Assembly (NCBI RefSeq): GCF_007109405.1
Contig: NZ_VJOY01000020.1
Location: 1 to 54,224, forward strand
Direction of reading: 5' to 3'
Length of the DNA: 54,224 nucleotides
Source of the DNA: Pseudomonas mangiferae
GTDB lineage: Bacteria > Pseudomonadota > Gammaproteobacteria > Pseudomonadales > Pseudomonadaceae
A model generated the notes under the pieces. That model saw only the letters and a program-made list of their open reading frames with translations. It searched no databases and was not told the origin of the DNA. Below, in pieces: positions 35,221-47,987 of this stretch (position 1 is the stretch's first letter; each line of letters starts with the position of its first letter). The position numbers and the translations under genes are program-made.

Positions 35221-35248
35221 AAAAGCCCGGACAGGTCCGGGCTTTTTT
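35221..35248. terminator. bidirectional rho-independent terminator
   Basis: Stem GCCCGGAC / GTCCGGGC with a two-base AG tip (real loop probably larger), flanked by A-run and T-run (AAAA and TTTTTT), so it works in both directions. It lies between the zinc-ribbon gene and the ppa gene on the opposite strand. Confidence 0.85.
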
Positions 35249-35262
35249 GGCGTCGTGAGCGC

Positions 35263-35790
35263 TTACGGCTTGTAGGCGGCGACGGCCTTGGTGATCTCGG
35301 CGCGGGCGGCGTCGGCGTTGCCCCATCCCTCGACCTTGACCCACTTGCCCTTCTCCAGGTCCTTGTAGTTCTCGAAGAAGTGCTTGATCTGCTCCAGCAG
35401 CAGGGCCGGCAGGTCGGTGTATTCCTTCACGTCGACGTAGAGCTGGCTGAGCTTGTCGTGGGGTACGGCGAGCAGCTTGGCGTCGCCGCCGGCTTCGTCG
35501 GTCATGTGCAGTACGCCGACGGGACGGGCACGGATCACCGAGCCGGGCGTCACCGGGTAAGGGGTCACTACCAGCACGTCCAGCGGGTCGCCGTCGTCGG
35601 CCAGGGTGTTGGGGATGTAGCCGTAGTTGGCCGGGTAGAACATGGGGGTGGCCATGAAGCGGTCGACGAACAGGCAGTCGCTGTCCTTGTCGATCTCGTA
35701 CTTGATCGGCGCATGGTTGGCCGGGATCTCGATGGCGACGTAGATGTCGTTCGGCAGGTCCTTGCCGGCCGGGATCTTGCTGTAGCTCAT
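35263..35790 (-). CDS. ppa: inorganic pyrophosphatase
   Basis: A 175-residue family I soluble pyrophosphatase hydrolysing PPi and pulling biosynthetic reactions forward. Motifs: '[20 protein letters not shown]', '[15 protein letters not shown]', '[26 protein letters not shown]' (the catalytic D-x-DPLDVL), and '[15 protein letters not shown]'. Standard length and monocistronic. Confidence 0.97.
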   Translation of the reverse strand: MSYSKIPAGKDLPNDIYVAIEIPANHAPIKYEIDKDSDCLFVDRFMATPMFYPANYGYIPNTLADDGDPLDVLVVTPYPVTPGSVIRARPVGVLHMTDEAGGDAKLLAVPHDKLSQLYVDVKEYTDLPALLLEQIKHFFENYKDLEKGKWVKVEGWGNADAARAEITKAVAAYKP

Positions 35791-35898
35791 GGGAAACGCT
35801 CCTGAAACGGGCCAAAAAAGTGGCCGGATTATAGGCGCATTCCGGCGGCCTTACTACGCTGGCCCGGCGCCCGGGAGACGAGGCGCGACCCCGGCCCT

Positions 35899-36726
35899 TC
35901 AGCGCGGGTGATGAGGGGCGTGGGTGCGGTAGTCGGGGTGCTCGCGCTGCAGCCGCTGCAAGCGGGCCAGCGGGTCCTGGCGGTAGAAGGCCCGCAATTG
36001 GGCATACACCGCCGGCCAGGTACGCGCCAGCAGGTCCGGGGCGCTGAAGAAGTATTCGCTGGTGACGGCGAAGAACTCGGCGGGGTTCTCGGCCGCATAC
36101 GGGTCGATGGCGGTTTCCGCGTCGGGGTGGGCGTCCAGTTCGGCGTTGAGGCGGTCGTAGGCCTGCTGCATGGCCTCGGCCCAGTCCGACGGGCGCATGT
36201 CCCGGTGCAGCGGCGGCTGGCCGTTGGCGTCGCCGTTGAGCATGTCCAGCTTGTGGGCCAGCTCGTGGATCACCAGGTTGTAGCCTTCCCAGCCTCCGCT
36301 GGCCTGCACTCCGGGCCAGGACAGGATCACCGGCCCCTGCAGCCAGGCCTCGCCGCTGTGTTCGGCGTCCCATTCGTGGACCACGCCGCTGGCGTCGCGG
36401 TGGCGCTGGGGGCTGCGGAAATCGTCGGGGTAGAGCACCAGTTCGTGGAAGCCCTGGTACCAGTCCAGGTCCGCCAGGTGCAGCAGCGGCAACTGCGCCT
36501 GGGCCGCCAGCAGCAGCCGGGCCTCGCCATCCAGTTCCAGGCCACCCAGGGTGGTCAGGCGCTTGTCATGGAGGAACAGCACGCTGCGATCCCGCAGCCG
36601 CTGGTCTTCCTCGGCGTCCAGGCCGTCCAGCAGCGGCAGCGTCTCGCGCACCCGGGCCCACAGCGCCGGGTCCACCGGGTTGCGCGCGAGGATGCGCCGC
36701 TGGCGCCAGGCCCGGAGCGACCACAT
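35899..36726 (-). CDS. mtfA: zinc-dependent peptidase of the MtfA family
   Basis: A 275-residue M90-family protein. The zinc site is 'VIHELAHKLDMLNG' (HExxH at about residues 150-154) with the third ligand in 'ENPAEFFAVTSEYFF'. In E. coli MtfA binds Mlc and so links to sugar transport control; in pseudomonads its partner is not known. The N-terminal 'MWSLRAWRQRRILARNPVDPALW' segment is typical. Three bases from the DedA gene, so probably co-transcribed. Confidence 0.88.
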   Translation of the reverse strand: MWSLRAWRQRRILARNPVDPALWARVRETLPLLDGLDAEEDQRLRDRSVLFLHDKRLTTLGGLELDGEARLLLAAQAQLPLLHLADLDWYQGFHELVLYPDDFRSPQRHRDASGVVHEWDAEHSGEAWLQGPVILSWPGVQASGGWEGYNLVIHELAHKLDMLNGDANGQPPLHRDMRPSDWAEAMQQAYDRLNAELDAHPDAETAIDPYAAENPAEFFAVTSEYFFSAPDLLARTWPAVYAQLRAFYRQDPLARLQRLQREHPDYRTHAPHHPR

Positions 36727-36729
36727 GGG

Positions 36730-37380
36730 CTAGCGCCCGTAGCTGTCGCCCGGACGCAGGCGGTGGCGCAGCAGGCCGATGGCCATGGGCAGCAGGGACA
36801 GGGCGATGATACCGATCACCAGCAGCGAGAGGTTCTGCTTGATGAAGGGCACGTTGCCGAAGAAGTAGCCGAGGGTCACCAGGCCGCCGACCCAGGCCAC
36901 GGTGCCGATCACGCTGAAGAACACGAAACGCGGGTAGGACATCTTCGCCATGCCGGCGACGAAGGGGGCGAACGTGCGCAGGATCGGCAGGAAGCGCGCC
37001 AGGGTCACGGTCTTGCCGCCATGCAGCTCGTAGAAGTCATGGGTGCGCTGCAGGTAGTCGCGGCGGAACAGCTTGGAGTTCGGGTTGCTGAACAGCCGCT
37101 CGCCGAGGGTGCGGCCGATCAGGTAGTTGGTGCTGTCGCCGGAGATCGCGGCGACCATCAGCAGCCCCCCCAGCAGCAGCGGGTCCATGCCGCCCCCGGC
37201 GCAGATGGCGCCGGCGATGAACAGCAGCGAGTCGCCGGGCAGGAAGGGCGTCACCACCAGGCCGGTCTCGCAGAAGATCACCAGGAACAGGATCGCGTAG
37301 ATCCACACGCCATAGTTGCTGACCAGCAGGTTCAGGTAGGTATCCAGGTGGAGGATGAGGTCGATCGGGTTGAAATCCAT
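36730..37380 (-). CDS. DedA-family membrane protein
   Basis: A 216-residue DedA protein: five to six membrane segments and the signature 'FCETGLVVTPFLPGDSLLFIAGAI' (about residues 37-60), 'GDSTNYLIGRTLGERLF', 'LARFLPILRTFAPFVAGMAKMSY' with the conserved E and D/R residues of half-transporters of this superfamily. DedA proteins support proton-motive force and lipid flipping (undecaprenyl phosphate or phospholipids) and affect drug and pH tolerance. The start was set at MDFNP (37380). Upstream of the peptidase gene. Confidence 0.93.
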   Translation of the reverse strand: MDFNPIDLILHLDTYLNLLVSNYGVWIYAILFLVIFCETGLVVTPFLPGDSLLFIAGAICAGGGMDPLLLGGLLMVAAISGDSTNYLIGRTLGERLFSNPNSKLFRRDYLQRTHDFYELHGGKTVTLARFLPILRTFAPFVAGMAKMSYPRFVFFSVIGTVAWVGGLVTLGYFFGNVPFIKQNLSLLVIGIIALSLLPMAIGLLRHRLRPGDSYGR

Positions 37381-37569
37381 GGTGCGCCTGTGTCGAGCCA
37401 GCCGGCTGGGGAATGCGAAGGCGGGCATTATAGGGATAAGCGCCGGGCGTGGGCGGGCACTTTGTCGCACCTGGCGGCAGCGCCTGGCGCAGGCATGGCG
37501 CCGGAGTGTTGCCGGAGGTTTCCACAGGCGAAGCGGGCCGCCTGGGGCGGCCCGGCCGGGCGTTGCGCC

Positions 37570-38598
37570 TCAGCTCTCCATGTCGAGGACGATGCGGCCC
37601 TCGATCTGGCCCTTGTGCATGCGTTCGAACACCGCGTTGATGTTCTCCAGCTTTTCCGTGGCCACGGTGGCCTTCACCTTGCCTTCGCCGGCGAAATCCA
37701 GGGCTTCCTGCAGGTCCTGGCGGGTGCCGACGATGGAGCCGCGCACCGTGGTGCCGTTGAGCACCATGTCGAAGATCGACAGCGGGAACTCACCCGGCGG
37801 CAGGCCGTTGAGGGCGATGGTGCCGCCGCGCCGGGTCATGCCGATGGACTGCTCGAAGGCCTTGGGCGAGACCGCGGTGACCAGCGCGCCGTGGGCGCCG
37901 CCGATGGTTTCCTTGAGGTAGGCCGCCGGGTCCTGCTCCCGGGCATTCACCGTCACCTCGGCGCCCAGCCGCCGCGCCAGGTCCAGCTTGGCGTCGTCCA
38001 CGTCCACCGCGGCGACGTTCAGGCCCATGGCCTTGGCGTACTGCACGGCCATGTGGCCGAGACCGCCGATGCCGGAGATGGCCACCCACTGGCCCGGCCG
38101 GGTGTCGGTCATCTTCAGGCCCTTGTAGACGGTGACGCCCGCGCAGAGCACCGGGGCGATCTCGATGAAGCTGACGTTGTCCGGCAGGCGCCCGACGTAG
38201 TTGGCGTCCGCCAGGGTGTATTCGGCGAAGCCGCCGTTCACCGAGTAGCCGGTGTTCTCCTGGGTCTCGCAGAGGGTTTCCCAGCCGCCCAGGCAATGCT
38301 CGCAGTGGCCGCAGGCGGAATACAGCCAGGGCACGCCGACCCGGTCGCCTTCCTTGATGTGCTTCACGCCGGCGCCGACCGCTACCACGTGGCCGACACC
38401 CTCGTGGCCGGGGATGAACGGCGGGTTCGGTTTCACCGGCCAGTCGCCTTCCGCGGCGTGCAGGTCGGTGTGGCAGACGCCGGACGCGGCCACCTTCACC
38501 AGCACCTGGCCCGGACCGGGCGTGGGCACTGGCACTTCGCGGATTTCCAGCGGCTTGCCAAAGGCGTGGACGACGGCGGCTTTCATGGTTTTCGGCAT
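37570..38598 (-). CDS. adhP: zinc-dependent alcohol dehydrogenase AdhP
   Basis: A 342-residue medium-chain dehydrogenase. Catalytic zinc ligands in '[15 protein letters not shown]' and 'GHEGVGHVV', structural zinc cluster '[15 protein letters not shown]', NAD site '[20 protein letters not shown]'. It oxidises primary alcohols such as ethanol to aldehydes, consistent with the aldehyde dehydrogenase gene directly upstream on the same strand (80-base gap). The start at MPKTMK (38598) follows AGGAGG. Confidence 0.94.
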   Translation of the reverse strand: MPKTMKAAVVHAFGKPLEIREVPVPTPGPGQVLVKVAASGVCHTDLHAAEGDWPVKPNPPFIPGHEGVGHVVAVGAGVKHIKEGDRVGVPWLYSACGHCEHCLGGWETLCETQENTGYSVNGGFAEYTLADANYVGRLPDNVSFIEIAPVLCAGVTVYKGLKMTDTRPGQWVAISGIGGLGHMAVQYAKAMGLNVAAVDVDDAKLDLARRLGAEVTVNAREQDPAAYLKETIGGAHGALVTAVSPKAFEQSIGMTRRGGTIALNGLPPGEFPLSIFDMVLNGTTVRGSIVGTRQDLQEALDFAGEGKVKATVATEKLENINAVFERMHKGQIEGRIVLDMES

Positions 38599-38677
38599 GG
38601 GGGAGTCCCTCCTCGTATGCGGACGAATGGAAAACACGCTCAGCGCGGAGCGGGGCGGCTGCCCCGCTCCGATTGGC

Positions 38678-40198
<1,521 letters not shown>

Positions 40199-40329
40199 GG
40201 GGTCTCTCCTGGCTCTTGTGCTTGTGTGGAGGTGGCCCGGGCCGCATCGCCTGGCGCAGGGTGAAGGGAGGGCGGGCAGCGCCGCTCCGTTCGCGGCCCT
40301 GGCAGCGGTCCGGAAAGCCCGAAGCCTGG

Positions 40330-40345
40330 AGCAAGGGCCGGGCCA
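40330..40345 (-). promoter_or_regulatory. sigma-54 promoter for the aldehyde/alcohol dehydrogenase genes
   Basis: On the minus strand TGGCCCG-GCCC-TTGCT fits the -24/-12 consensus TGGCACG-N4-TTGCT with one mismatch and correct GG-to-GC spacing of ten bases. It lies about 130 bases upstream of the exaC start. The divergent gene encodes the sigma-54 activator. An imperfect dyad TTGTCGCGG...GGGTGACAA at 40409-40440, about 70 bases further upstream, is a candidate activator site. Confidence 0.65.
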
Positions 40346-40583
40346 GAAACGGCCGAGGCCCGTGGCACGGGGATGTGCGTCGCCCAGGCGTGACGTTCAG
40401 GGGCGCGATTGTCGCGGTGCTGGTACGGCGAGGGTGACAAAACGTACCGCTGGCGTTACAGCCCGTGACCTGGGAGTCATCCAGGCGTTGCGCCCTCACC
40501 CTGCCTTGGAGGATGCTGGCCGGCACGACGGGTCGCCGCGAGGCGCGCAGGCGACCGCGCGGTGCTTCCGCCGGAGGACGACC

Positions 40584-42491
<1,908 letters not shown>

Positions 42492-42553
42492 GTGCGAGCT
42501 GACGCAGCTAATACCAACGGTTAAATTCTTCGCTTTCGTTAAGGAGAATGGCC

Positions 42554-43001
42554 ATGGCAGGCAAGTATTGCGGTAACGCGGAGGCTGTCCTGTTCATCAG
42601 GACGTACAGGGATGAGAGTTTGCGTATTGCTCGAAAGCTGGATGTTCCTGTCGAGTTCAGCGCAAGAGAGTCAGTACGGCTCAGGCCGCATAGCACGCGA
42701 TTATCACAACTATTTCTCGATGCATGCCCCGGCGCTCCTGCAAGTCGGAGAAGGGGAGGCGAGGAACAACCCAAGCGTCAGATTGGCCAGATACAGTTCA
42801 TTCGGGCAGGCGGCCGAGTCATTTGCCGCTAGATATGGTGCTTCGGTCAGAGGGGTAAAGGACGTCCATCAATTCGCGAATGCTCTTGTGAGAGCTGGCT
42901 TCAACAGTGGTGACGACATGAATGGCGGAAAGACGGGTTTCGCCAACTACCTGATCGGCATCATTGGAATGGTCAAGATCAGAATGGAGTGCGAGTCGTG
43001 A
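42554..43001 (+). pseudogene. glucosaminidase-type peptidoglycan hydrolase, frameshifted
   Basis: ATG 42554 has AAGGAG seven bases upstream and starts 'MAGKYCGNAEAVLFIRTY' to 'RKLDVPVEF'. Then the frame is lost, and the rest continues one frame over: 'AQESQYGSGRIARDYHNYF', with the Glu-then-Gly pattern of a glucosaminidase (GH73-like) active site, and 'FGQAAESFAARYGASVRG' to 'IIGMVKIRMECES'. A short piece between 'VEF' and 'AQES' is also missing, so it is an internal deletion plus frameshift at about 42655-42670. Intact relatives are periplasmic lysozyme-like toxins (T6SS Tge-type effectors are one possibility). Confidence 0.7.
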
Positions 43002-43441
43002 CAAGGTTGAAAACGGCCGCTTGCTTCTTGCTGCTTACCGCTTGCACAACTGAGCCTGCTCTCGGACCGGTCGAGCCCCAAGGGCTGACGCGTGAGCAAG
43101 CTGCACAATGGCTTCGTCTGGCGCTTGAAGCGCAAGGCCAGGCGGTGCAGGGCCCTGGCTGTTTTATCGATAGTGATTTAGTGAACGATGCGGGGGAGCC
43201 GCCTCATCCAGGGTTCTACGATCTGAGCGTAGGGTGCGATTCAGAGGCGTCAGGGGCGACTCAATTCAGCGGGCTGTACGCTGTGGACAGGGCAAGTGGC
43301 GACATCTGGGAAATCAACCTTTGCGAACCGGTGCATGCGCCTATCTTGGAGCGGGCCCAGGTACGCCTGCGCCATGCTACGGGCTCGACACCGGAGCAGG
43401 CGGCGGAGCGGCTGAAGGGGTTGGGCTGCGAGAGCGACTGA
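42998..43441 (+). CDS. lipoprotein, probable immunity partner of the hydrolase
   Basis: A 147-residue lipoprotein: signal 'LKTAACFLLLTACTTEP' with the lipidated Cys at about residue 17. Its GTG start at 42998 overlaps the stop of the frameshifted hydrolase gene (GTGA) and has GGAG eight bases upstream. Mature part: 'GLTREQAAQWLRLALEAQGQA' and four more Cys. Translational coupling to a peptidoglycan hydrolase gene and periplasmic location suggest an immunity protein that guards against that enzyme. The hydrolase is broken while the lipoprotein is intact, as is common for orphan immunity genes. Function is inferred from context. Confidence 0.7.
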   Translation: MTRLKTAACFLLLTACTTEPALGPVEPQGLTREQAAQWLRLALEAQGQAVQGPGCFIDSDLVNDAGEPPHPGFYDLSVGCDSEASGATQFSGLYAVDRASGDIWEINLCEPVHAPILERAQVRLRHATGSTPEQAAERLKGLGCESD

Positions 43442-43529
43442 GGCCCGGCCGCGCCTGGGTCGGCGGGGCCCGCTGTGCTAACCTGCGGCGATCTTCCGGG
43501 CCGCCTCGGGCCCGCCACAGAGGTTCTCC

Positions 43530-44882
43530 ATGCATATCCACATCCTCGGCATCTGCGGCACCTTCATGGGCTCGCTGGCGGTGCTCGCCAAGGCGCTCGG
43601 CCATCGTGTCACCGGTTCCGACGCCAATGTCTACCCGCCCATGAGTACCCAGCTGCAGGCCCAAGGCATCGAGCTGATGCAGGGCTACGAGCCCGCCCAT
43701 CTGGAGCCGGTGCCGGACCTGGTGGTGATCGGCAACGCGCTGTCCCGGGGCAACCCCGCGGTGGAGCACGTGCTGAACAAGGGGCTGCCGTACGTCTCGG
43801 GGCCGCAGTGGCTGGCGGACCACGTATTGCAGGGGCGCTGGGTGCTGGCGGTGGCGGGGACCCACGGCAAGACCACCACCAGCAGCATGCTGGCCTGGAT
43901 TCTGGAGCATGCGGGCATGAGCCCGGGCTTCCTCATCGGCGGGGTACCGCAGAACTTCGGCATCTCCGCACGCTTGGGCGACACGCCGTTCTTCGTGGTG
44001 GAGGCCGACGAGTACGACAGCGCCTTCTTCGACAAGCGCTCGAAGTTCGTCCACTACCGGCCGCGCACGGCGATCCTCAACAACCTGGAGTTCGACCACG
44101 CGGACATCTTCCCCGACCTCGCGGCCATCGAGCGGCAGTTCCATCACCTGGTGCGCACCGTGCCGGGGGAGGGGCTGATCGTTCACCCGGCCGGCGACGA
44201 GGCGTTGCAGCGGGTGGTCCGCATGGGCTGCTGGACACCGGTGCAGACTACCGGCGCCGGCGGCCGCTGGCACGCGCGGCTGCTGGCGGAGGACGGCTCG
44301 CGCTTCGAGGTGGGCTTCGACGGCCAGCCCCAGGGCGTGGTGGAGTGGGCCCTGAGCGGCCAGCACAACGTCGCCAACGCCCTGGCCGCCCTGGCGGCGG
44401 CGCGCCACGTCGGCGTGGTGCCGGCCCAGGGGGTCGCCGCCCTCGGTGCGTTCCTCAGCGTGAAGCGGCGCATGGAGCGCTTCGCCGAGGTCAACGGGGT
44501 GACCCTCTACGACGATTTCGCCCACCACCCCACGGCCATCGCCACCACCCTGGACGGCCTACGCAAGCGCATCGGCGACGCCCCGCTGATCGCCATCATC
44601 GAGCCGCGCTCCAACTCCATGAAGCTGGGCGCCCACCGCGACGGCCTGCCGGAATCGGTGAAGCTGGCCGACCAGGTGTTCTGGTACGCGCCGCCGAACC
44701 TGGGCTGGGACCTGCACGCCACCTCCGCCCGCTGCAGCGTGCCGTCTCAGGTCTGCGACTCCCTGGAGGCCATCGTCGAGCAGGTGCGCGCCCAGGCCAC
44801 CCCGGGCACCCAGGTGGTGATCATGAGCAATGGCGGGTTCGGCGGGCTGCACGGCCGCCTGGCCGCGGCCTTGGGCGGTTGA
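43530..44882 (+). CDS. mpl: UDP-N-acetylmuramate:L-alanyl-gamma-D-glutamyl-meso-diaminopimelate ligase
   Basis: A 450-residue Mur-ligase family protein recycling murein tripeptide onto UDP-MurNAc. Motifs: N-terminal '[19 protein letters not shown]', ATP loop '[13 protein letters not shown]', '[18 protein letters not shown]', '[14 protein letters not shown]' and '[22 protein letters not shown]'. ATG has AGAGG ahead. First of mpl-ubiX-lipoprotein, with ten bases to ubiX. Confidence 0.97.
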   Translation: MHIHILGICGTFMGSLAVLAKALGHRVTGSDANVYPPMSTQLQAQGIELMQGYEPAHLEPVPDLVVIGNALSRGNPAVEHVLNKGLPYVSGPQWLADHVLQGRWVLAVAGTHGKTTTSSMLAWILEHAGMSPGFLIGGVPQNFGISARLGDTPFFVVEADEYDSAFFDKRSKFVHYRPRTAILNNLEFDHADIFPDLAAIERQFHHLVRTVPGEGLIVHPAGDEALQRVVRMGCWTPVQTTGAGGRWHARLLAEDGSRFEVGFDGQPQGVVEWALSGQHNVANALAALAAARHVGVVPAQGVAALGAFLSVKRRMERFAEVNGVTLYDDFAHHPTAIATTLDGLRKRIGDAPLIAIIEPRSNSMKLGAHRDGLPESVKLADQVFWYAPPNLGWDLHATSARCSVPSQVCDSLEAIVEQVRAQATPGTQVVIMSNGGFGGLHGRLAAALGG

Positions 44883-44892
44883 CGAGGTGTCC

Positions 44893-45525
44893 ATGAGCGG
44901 CCCCGAGCGCGTCACCCTGGCCATGACCGGTGCCTCCGGCGCCCCCTACGGCCTGCGCCTGCTGGACTGCCTGGTGCAGGAGGAGCGGGAGGTGCACTTC
45001 CTGATCTCCAAGGCGGCGCAACTGGTGCTGGCCACCGAGACCGACGTCAGCCTGCCGGCCAAGCCCCAGGCCATGCAGGCGTTCCTCAGCGAGTACACCG
45101 GCGCGGCGCCGGGGCAGATCCGCGTGTACGGCAAGGAAGACTGGATGGCGCCGCCGGCCTCCGGCTCCGGCGCGCCAGGCGCCATGGTGGTAGTGCCCTG
45201 TTCCACCGGTACCCTGTCGGCCATCGCCTGCGGCGCCAGCAACAACCTGATCGAGCGGGCCGCCGACGTGGCCCTGAAGGAGCGCCGGCCGCTGATCCTG
45301 GTGCCGCGGGAAGCGCCGTACTCCGCGATTCACCTGGAGAACATGCTCAGGCTGACCCAGTTGGGCGCGGTGATCCTGCCGGCCTCGCCGGGCTTCTACC
45401 ACCAGCCGCGCACGGTCGACGACCTGGTGGACTTCATCGTGGCGCGCATCCTCAACCTGCTGGGCATTCCCCAGGACATGCTGCCGCGCTGGGGCGAGCA
45501 TCACCTCGGGGGCAGCGAGGAGTGA
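44893..45525 (+). CDS. ubiX: flavin prenyltransferase UbiX
   Basis: A 210-residue UbiX attaching a dimethylallyl group to FMN to make the prenylated cofactor used by UbiD in ubiquinone synthesis. Motifs: '[19 protein letters not shown]', '[17 protein letters not shown]', '[20 protein letters not shown]' and '[14 protein letters not shown]'. Start at MSGPERV (44893). UbiD is not in this window. The stop overlaps the next gene (GTGA). Confidence 0.97.
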   Translation: MSGPERVTLAMTGASGAPYGLRLLDCLVQEEREVHFLISKAAQLVLATETDVSLPAKPQAMQAFLSEYTGAAPGQIRVYGKEDWMAPPASGSGAPGAMVVVPCSTGTLSAIACGASNNLIERAADVALKERRPLILVPREAPYSAIHLENMLRLTQLGAVILPASPGFYHQPRTVDDLVDFIVARILNLLGIPQDMLPRWGEHHLGGSEE

Positions 45526-45809
45526 CCGCGCGGGGCGCCGGGCCGCTGCTGGCGCTGACCCTCGCCCTGGACGGTTGCGCCAGCGTGCGCATGCTGGATG
45601 CCGACCACGCCGACGCGCCGCTGCTCTACGCCGGCACCCGCCTGGACCATTACGCCCTGCAGGGCGGTTGCTGCTCCCAGGCGCGCTTCGGTGCGCAGCC
45701 GCCCGCCCATCCGGGGCTCGACCTGCCGGCCAGCGTACTACTGGACACGCTGCTGGCACCCTTCGCCCTGGCCGCCGAGCTGGGTATCGGCCTGGGCGTG
45801 CGCAACTGA
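45522..45809 (+). CDS. YceK/YidQ-type small lipoprotein
   Basis: A 95-residue lipoprotein starting at GTG 45522 within the ubiX stop. Signal '[14 protein letters not shown]' with Cys at about residue 19; then '[18 protein letters not shown]' and '[23 protein letters not shown]', the DUF1375 (YceK/YidQ) pattern. Function unknown; translationally coupled to ubiX. Confidence 0.75.
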   Translation: MTARGAGPLLALTLALDGCASVRMLDADHADAPLLYAGTRLDHYALQGGCCSQARFGAQPPAHPGLDLPASVLLDTLLAPFALAAELGIGLGVRN

Positions 45810-45868
45810 GCGCGCGGCGGCGCCGGCCGGTCGCCTATCCCGGGCAGTTTCCGTAGCGGCCCCAGGCG

Positions 45869-46336
45869 TCAGACCAGATCCTGGCAAACATCTACCCACT
45901 GCGCATCCACCAGCGCCGCCAGGCGCGCCGTGCCGATGCGCACCGCGCTGTGCACCGCGCCCGCCGCCGGCACCACCTCGTCGAAGGCTTGCAGGGACTG
46001 GTCGCAATAGACCGGAAGCGAGGTGGCCAGGCCGAACGGGCAGACCCCGCCCACCGGGTGGCCGGTGAGGGCCTGGACTGTCTCGGCGTCCAGCAGCCTG
46101 GGTTTGCTGCCGAAGGCCTGCTTGAACTTGCGATTGTCGATCCGCGCATCGCCCCGCGCCACCACCAGCAGCACCCGCTCGCCGACGCGGAACGCCAGGG
46201 TCTTGGCGATCCGCCCGGGCTCGACGCCATGGGCGTCGGCCGCCAGGGCCACGGTGGCGGTGCTGGTGTCGAGTTCGATGACGGCGATGTCGGGGGCATG
46301 TTCGGCGAAGAAGGCGCGTACGGATTCGAGGCTCAC
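45869..46336 (-). CDS. YbaK/EbsC-family aminoacyl-tRNA deacylase-like protein
   Basis: A 155-residue YbaK-domain protein, related to the editing domain that hydrolyses mischarged Cys- or Ala-tRNA(Pro). 'RIAKTLAFRVGERVLLVVARGDARID', 'NRKFKQAFG', 'GHPVGGVCPFGL' and 'CDQSLQAFDEVVPAAG' match the family. Start set at GTG 46336 (VSLESV). The lysine in 'IAKTLAF' is the expected catalytic residue. It is 70 bases from the next leftward gene. Confidence 0.9.
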   Translation of the reverse strand: MSLESVRAFFAEHAPDIAVIELDTSTATVALAADAHGVEPGRIAKTLAFRVGERVLLVVARGDARIDNRKFKQAFGSKPRLLDAETVQALTGHPVGGVCPFGLATSLPVYCDQSLQAFDEVVPAAGAVHSAVRIGTARLAALVDAQWVDVCQDLV

Positions 46337-46406
46337 GGGGACGGTCTCCGGGCGGAAACCGCCATCCTCGGCCGTGGCCTTCGCCAGCGTCAACCCGGCG
46401 CCGGCG

Positions 46407-47273
46407 CTACTCGGCCAGGTCGCGCACCTGGGCCAGGGGCTGCGCCAGGACGAAGCGGCCGCCGGCCTCGCGCTGCAGCCGACCGAGGGCGATCTGCGGG
46501 TCATGGGTGAACACCAGGCGCCCGCCACGGACCAGCAGGTCGTACAGCAGCGCCTGCTTCTCGTCGATCAGGCCTTCGGGGAAGCGGTCGTAGCCCATGG
46601 TGATGGGCAGGTGCAGCCAGGCGGCGCCGGGCACCAGGTCGCCAGCGAACAGCACCGGCCCGCCAGGCATGGCGACTTCTGGCAACAGCTGCCCCGGGGT
46701 GTGGCCGTCGCTCCAGTGCAGGCGCCAGTCGGGGCCGAGGGTGGCCGAGGTCGCGTCCTCGTCCAGCAGTTCCAGGCGGCCGCTGGCCTCCAGCAGGTCC
46801 AGCAGTTCGGGGATGTAGGAGGCGCGGTCGCGGGAATGGGGCTGGCGGGCGCGCTGCCACTGGCGGCGGCCTGTGACGAAGCGGGCGTGGGGGAACAGCA
46901 AGCGCGCCGGCTGGCCCTCGCGCCAGGCTTCCAGCAGGCCACCGGCATGGTCGAAGTGCAAGTGGGTGAGCAGCACCACGTCGATATCGGCGTCGCTCAG
47001 GCCCACCTCGGCCAGGCTGTCCAGCAGCACGTGGCGGTCTTCCTGGACGCCGAAGCGGCGCTTCAGCTCGGGGCTGAAGAACGCGCCGATTCCGGTCTCC
47101 ACCAGCACGTTGCGCTCCGCCTCGCGCACCAGCAGCGCGCGGCAGCCCAGGTCGATGCGGTTTTCAGTGTCCGGCGCCAGCCAGCGCGCCCATAGCGCCC
47201 GGGGCGCGTTGCCGAACATGGCGCCGCCGTCGAGCTTCTGGCTGTTGCCGGCGAGGGTGGTGAGGGTGCGCAT
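46407..47273 (-). CDS. metallo-beta-lactamase fold hydrolase
   Basis: A 288-residue cytoplasmic MBL protein (no signal peptide). Zinc motif '[16 protein letters not shown]' (about residues 101-116), then '[13 protein letters not shown]' and '[17 protein letters not shown]', with a final His in '[12 protein letters not shown]'. Resembles the AHL-lactonase/glyoxalase-II superfamily; substrate unknown. Member of a leftward group with the YbaK gene. Confidence 0.88.
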   Translation of the reverse strand: MRTLTTLAGNSQKLDGGAMFGNAPRALWARWLAPDTENRIDLGCRALLVREAERNVLVETGIGAFFSPELKRRFGVQEDRHVLLDSLAEVGLSDADIDVVLLTHLHFDHAGGLLEAWREGQPARLLFPHARFVTGRRQWQRARQPHSRDRASYIPELLDLLEASGRLELLDEDATSATLGPDWRLHWSDGHTPGQLLPEVAMPGGPVLFAGDLVPGAAWLHLPITMGYDRFPEGLIDEKQALLYDLLVRGGRLVFTHDPQIALGRLQREAGGRFVLAQPLAQVRDLAE

Positions 47274-47321
47274 GGGGCTTCCTTGGCGGCGAAAACGCCG
47301 AGGATAGCGGAAGCCGCCGGT

Positions 47322-47963
47322 TCAGCGGCCCAGCTTGCGCAACTCGTCGGACTCCACCACCCGGGTGCCGGTGCTTTCTTCCAGGGCCAGGCGCCAGAGC
47401 GCGCGGGCCAGTACCGCCACCTCGATGCCCTGGTACTTGCCCGGCAGCAGCTTGCTGAAGGGCGCGGCGAGGCGTTCCCCCAGGCGCGGCTCGTCCCGCG
47501 GCCCCAGCAGCAGGGACGGCCGCGCCAGGGTCAGCTGCGGCCAGTTCTGGGCGCGCAGCGCCTCTTCCAGCTCGCCCTTCACCCGGCTGTAGAACACCGA
47601 GGCCTTGGGGTCGGCGCCCACCGCGCTGATCACCAGCAGGTGACGGGCCCCCAGTTCCCGGGCGCGGCGGGCGAAGGCCAGCACCAAGTCATGGTCGACG
47701 GCGCGGAACGCGGCCTCCGAGCCCGCCTGCTTGAGGGTGGTGCCCAGGCAGCAGAACGCGGTGTCCACCGGCCCCGCCAACTGCGGCAGCAACGCCGCCA
47801 GCTCACCCACCGGGTTCTCCAGGTGCGGGTGCTCGGCGAGGGGGCGCCGGGTGGGGGCCAGGACGCGGGTCACGGTGGGTTCGTCGAGGAGTCGGTCGAG
47901 CAGATGCTCGCCGGTCAGGCCGGTGGCGCCGGCGAGCAGGATGTGCTGGGGCGTCAGGTGCAT
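47322..47963 (-). CDS. NAD(P)-binding Rossmann-fold oxidoreductase
   Basis: A 213-residue short atypical SDR: nucleotide motif '[19 protein letters not shown]' (residues about 8-26), '[19 protein letters not shown]', '[26 protein letters not shown]' and '[13 protein letters not shown]'. This is the HTATIP2/YwnB-like group. Substrate unknown. It sits between the MBL gene and the MORN/C13 lipoprotein gene on the same strand. Confidence 0.88.
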   Translation of the reverse strand: MHLTPQHILLAGATGLTGEHLLDRLLDEPTVTRVLAPTRRPLAEHPHLENPVGELAALLPQLAGPVDTAFCCLGTTLKQAGSEAAFRAVDHDLVLAFARRARELGARHLLVISAVGADPKASVFYSRVKGELEEALRAQNWPQLTLARPSLLLGPRDEPRLGERLAAPFSKLLPGKYQGIEVAVLARALWRLALEESTGTRVVESDELRKLGR

Positions 47964-47987
47964 GGTGAGGTCTCCGCCGGTCTCGGC

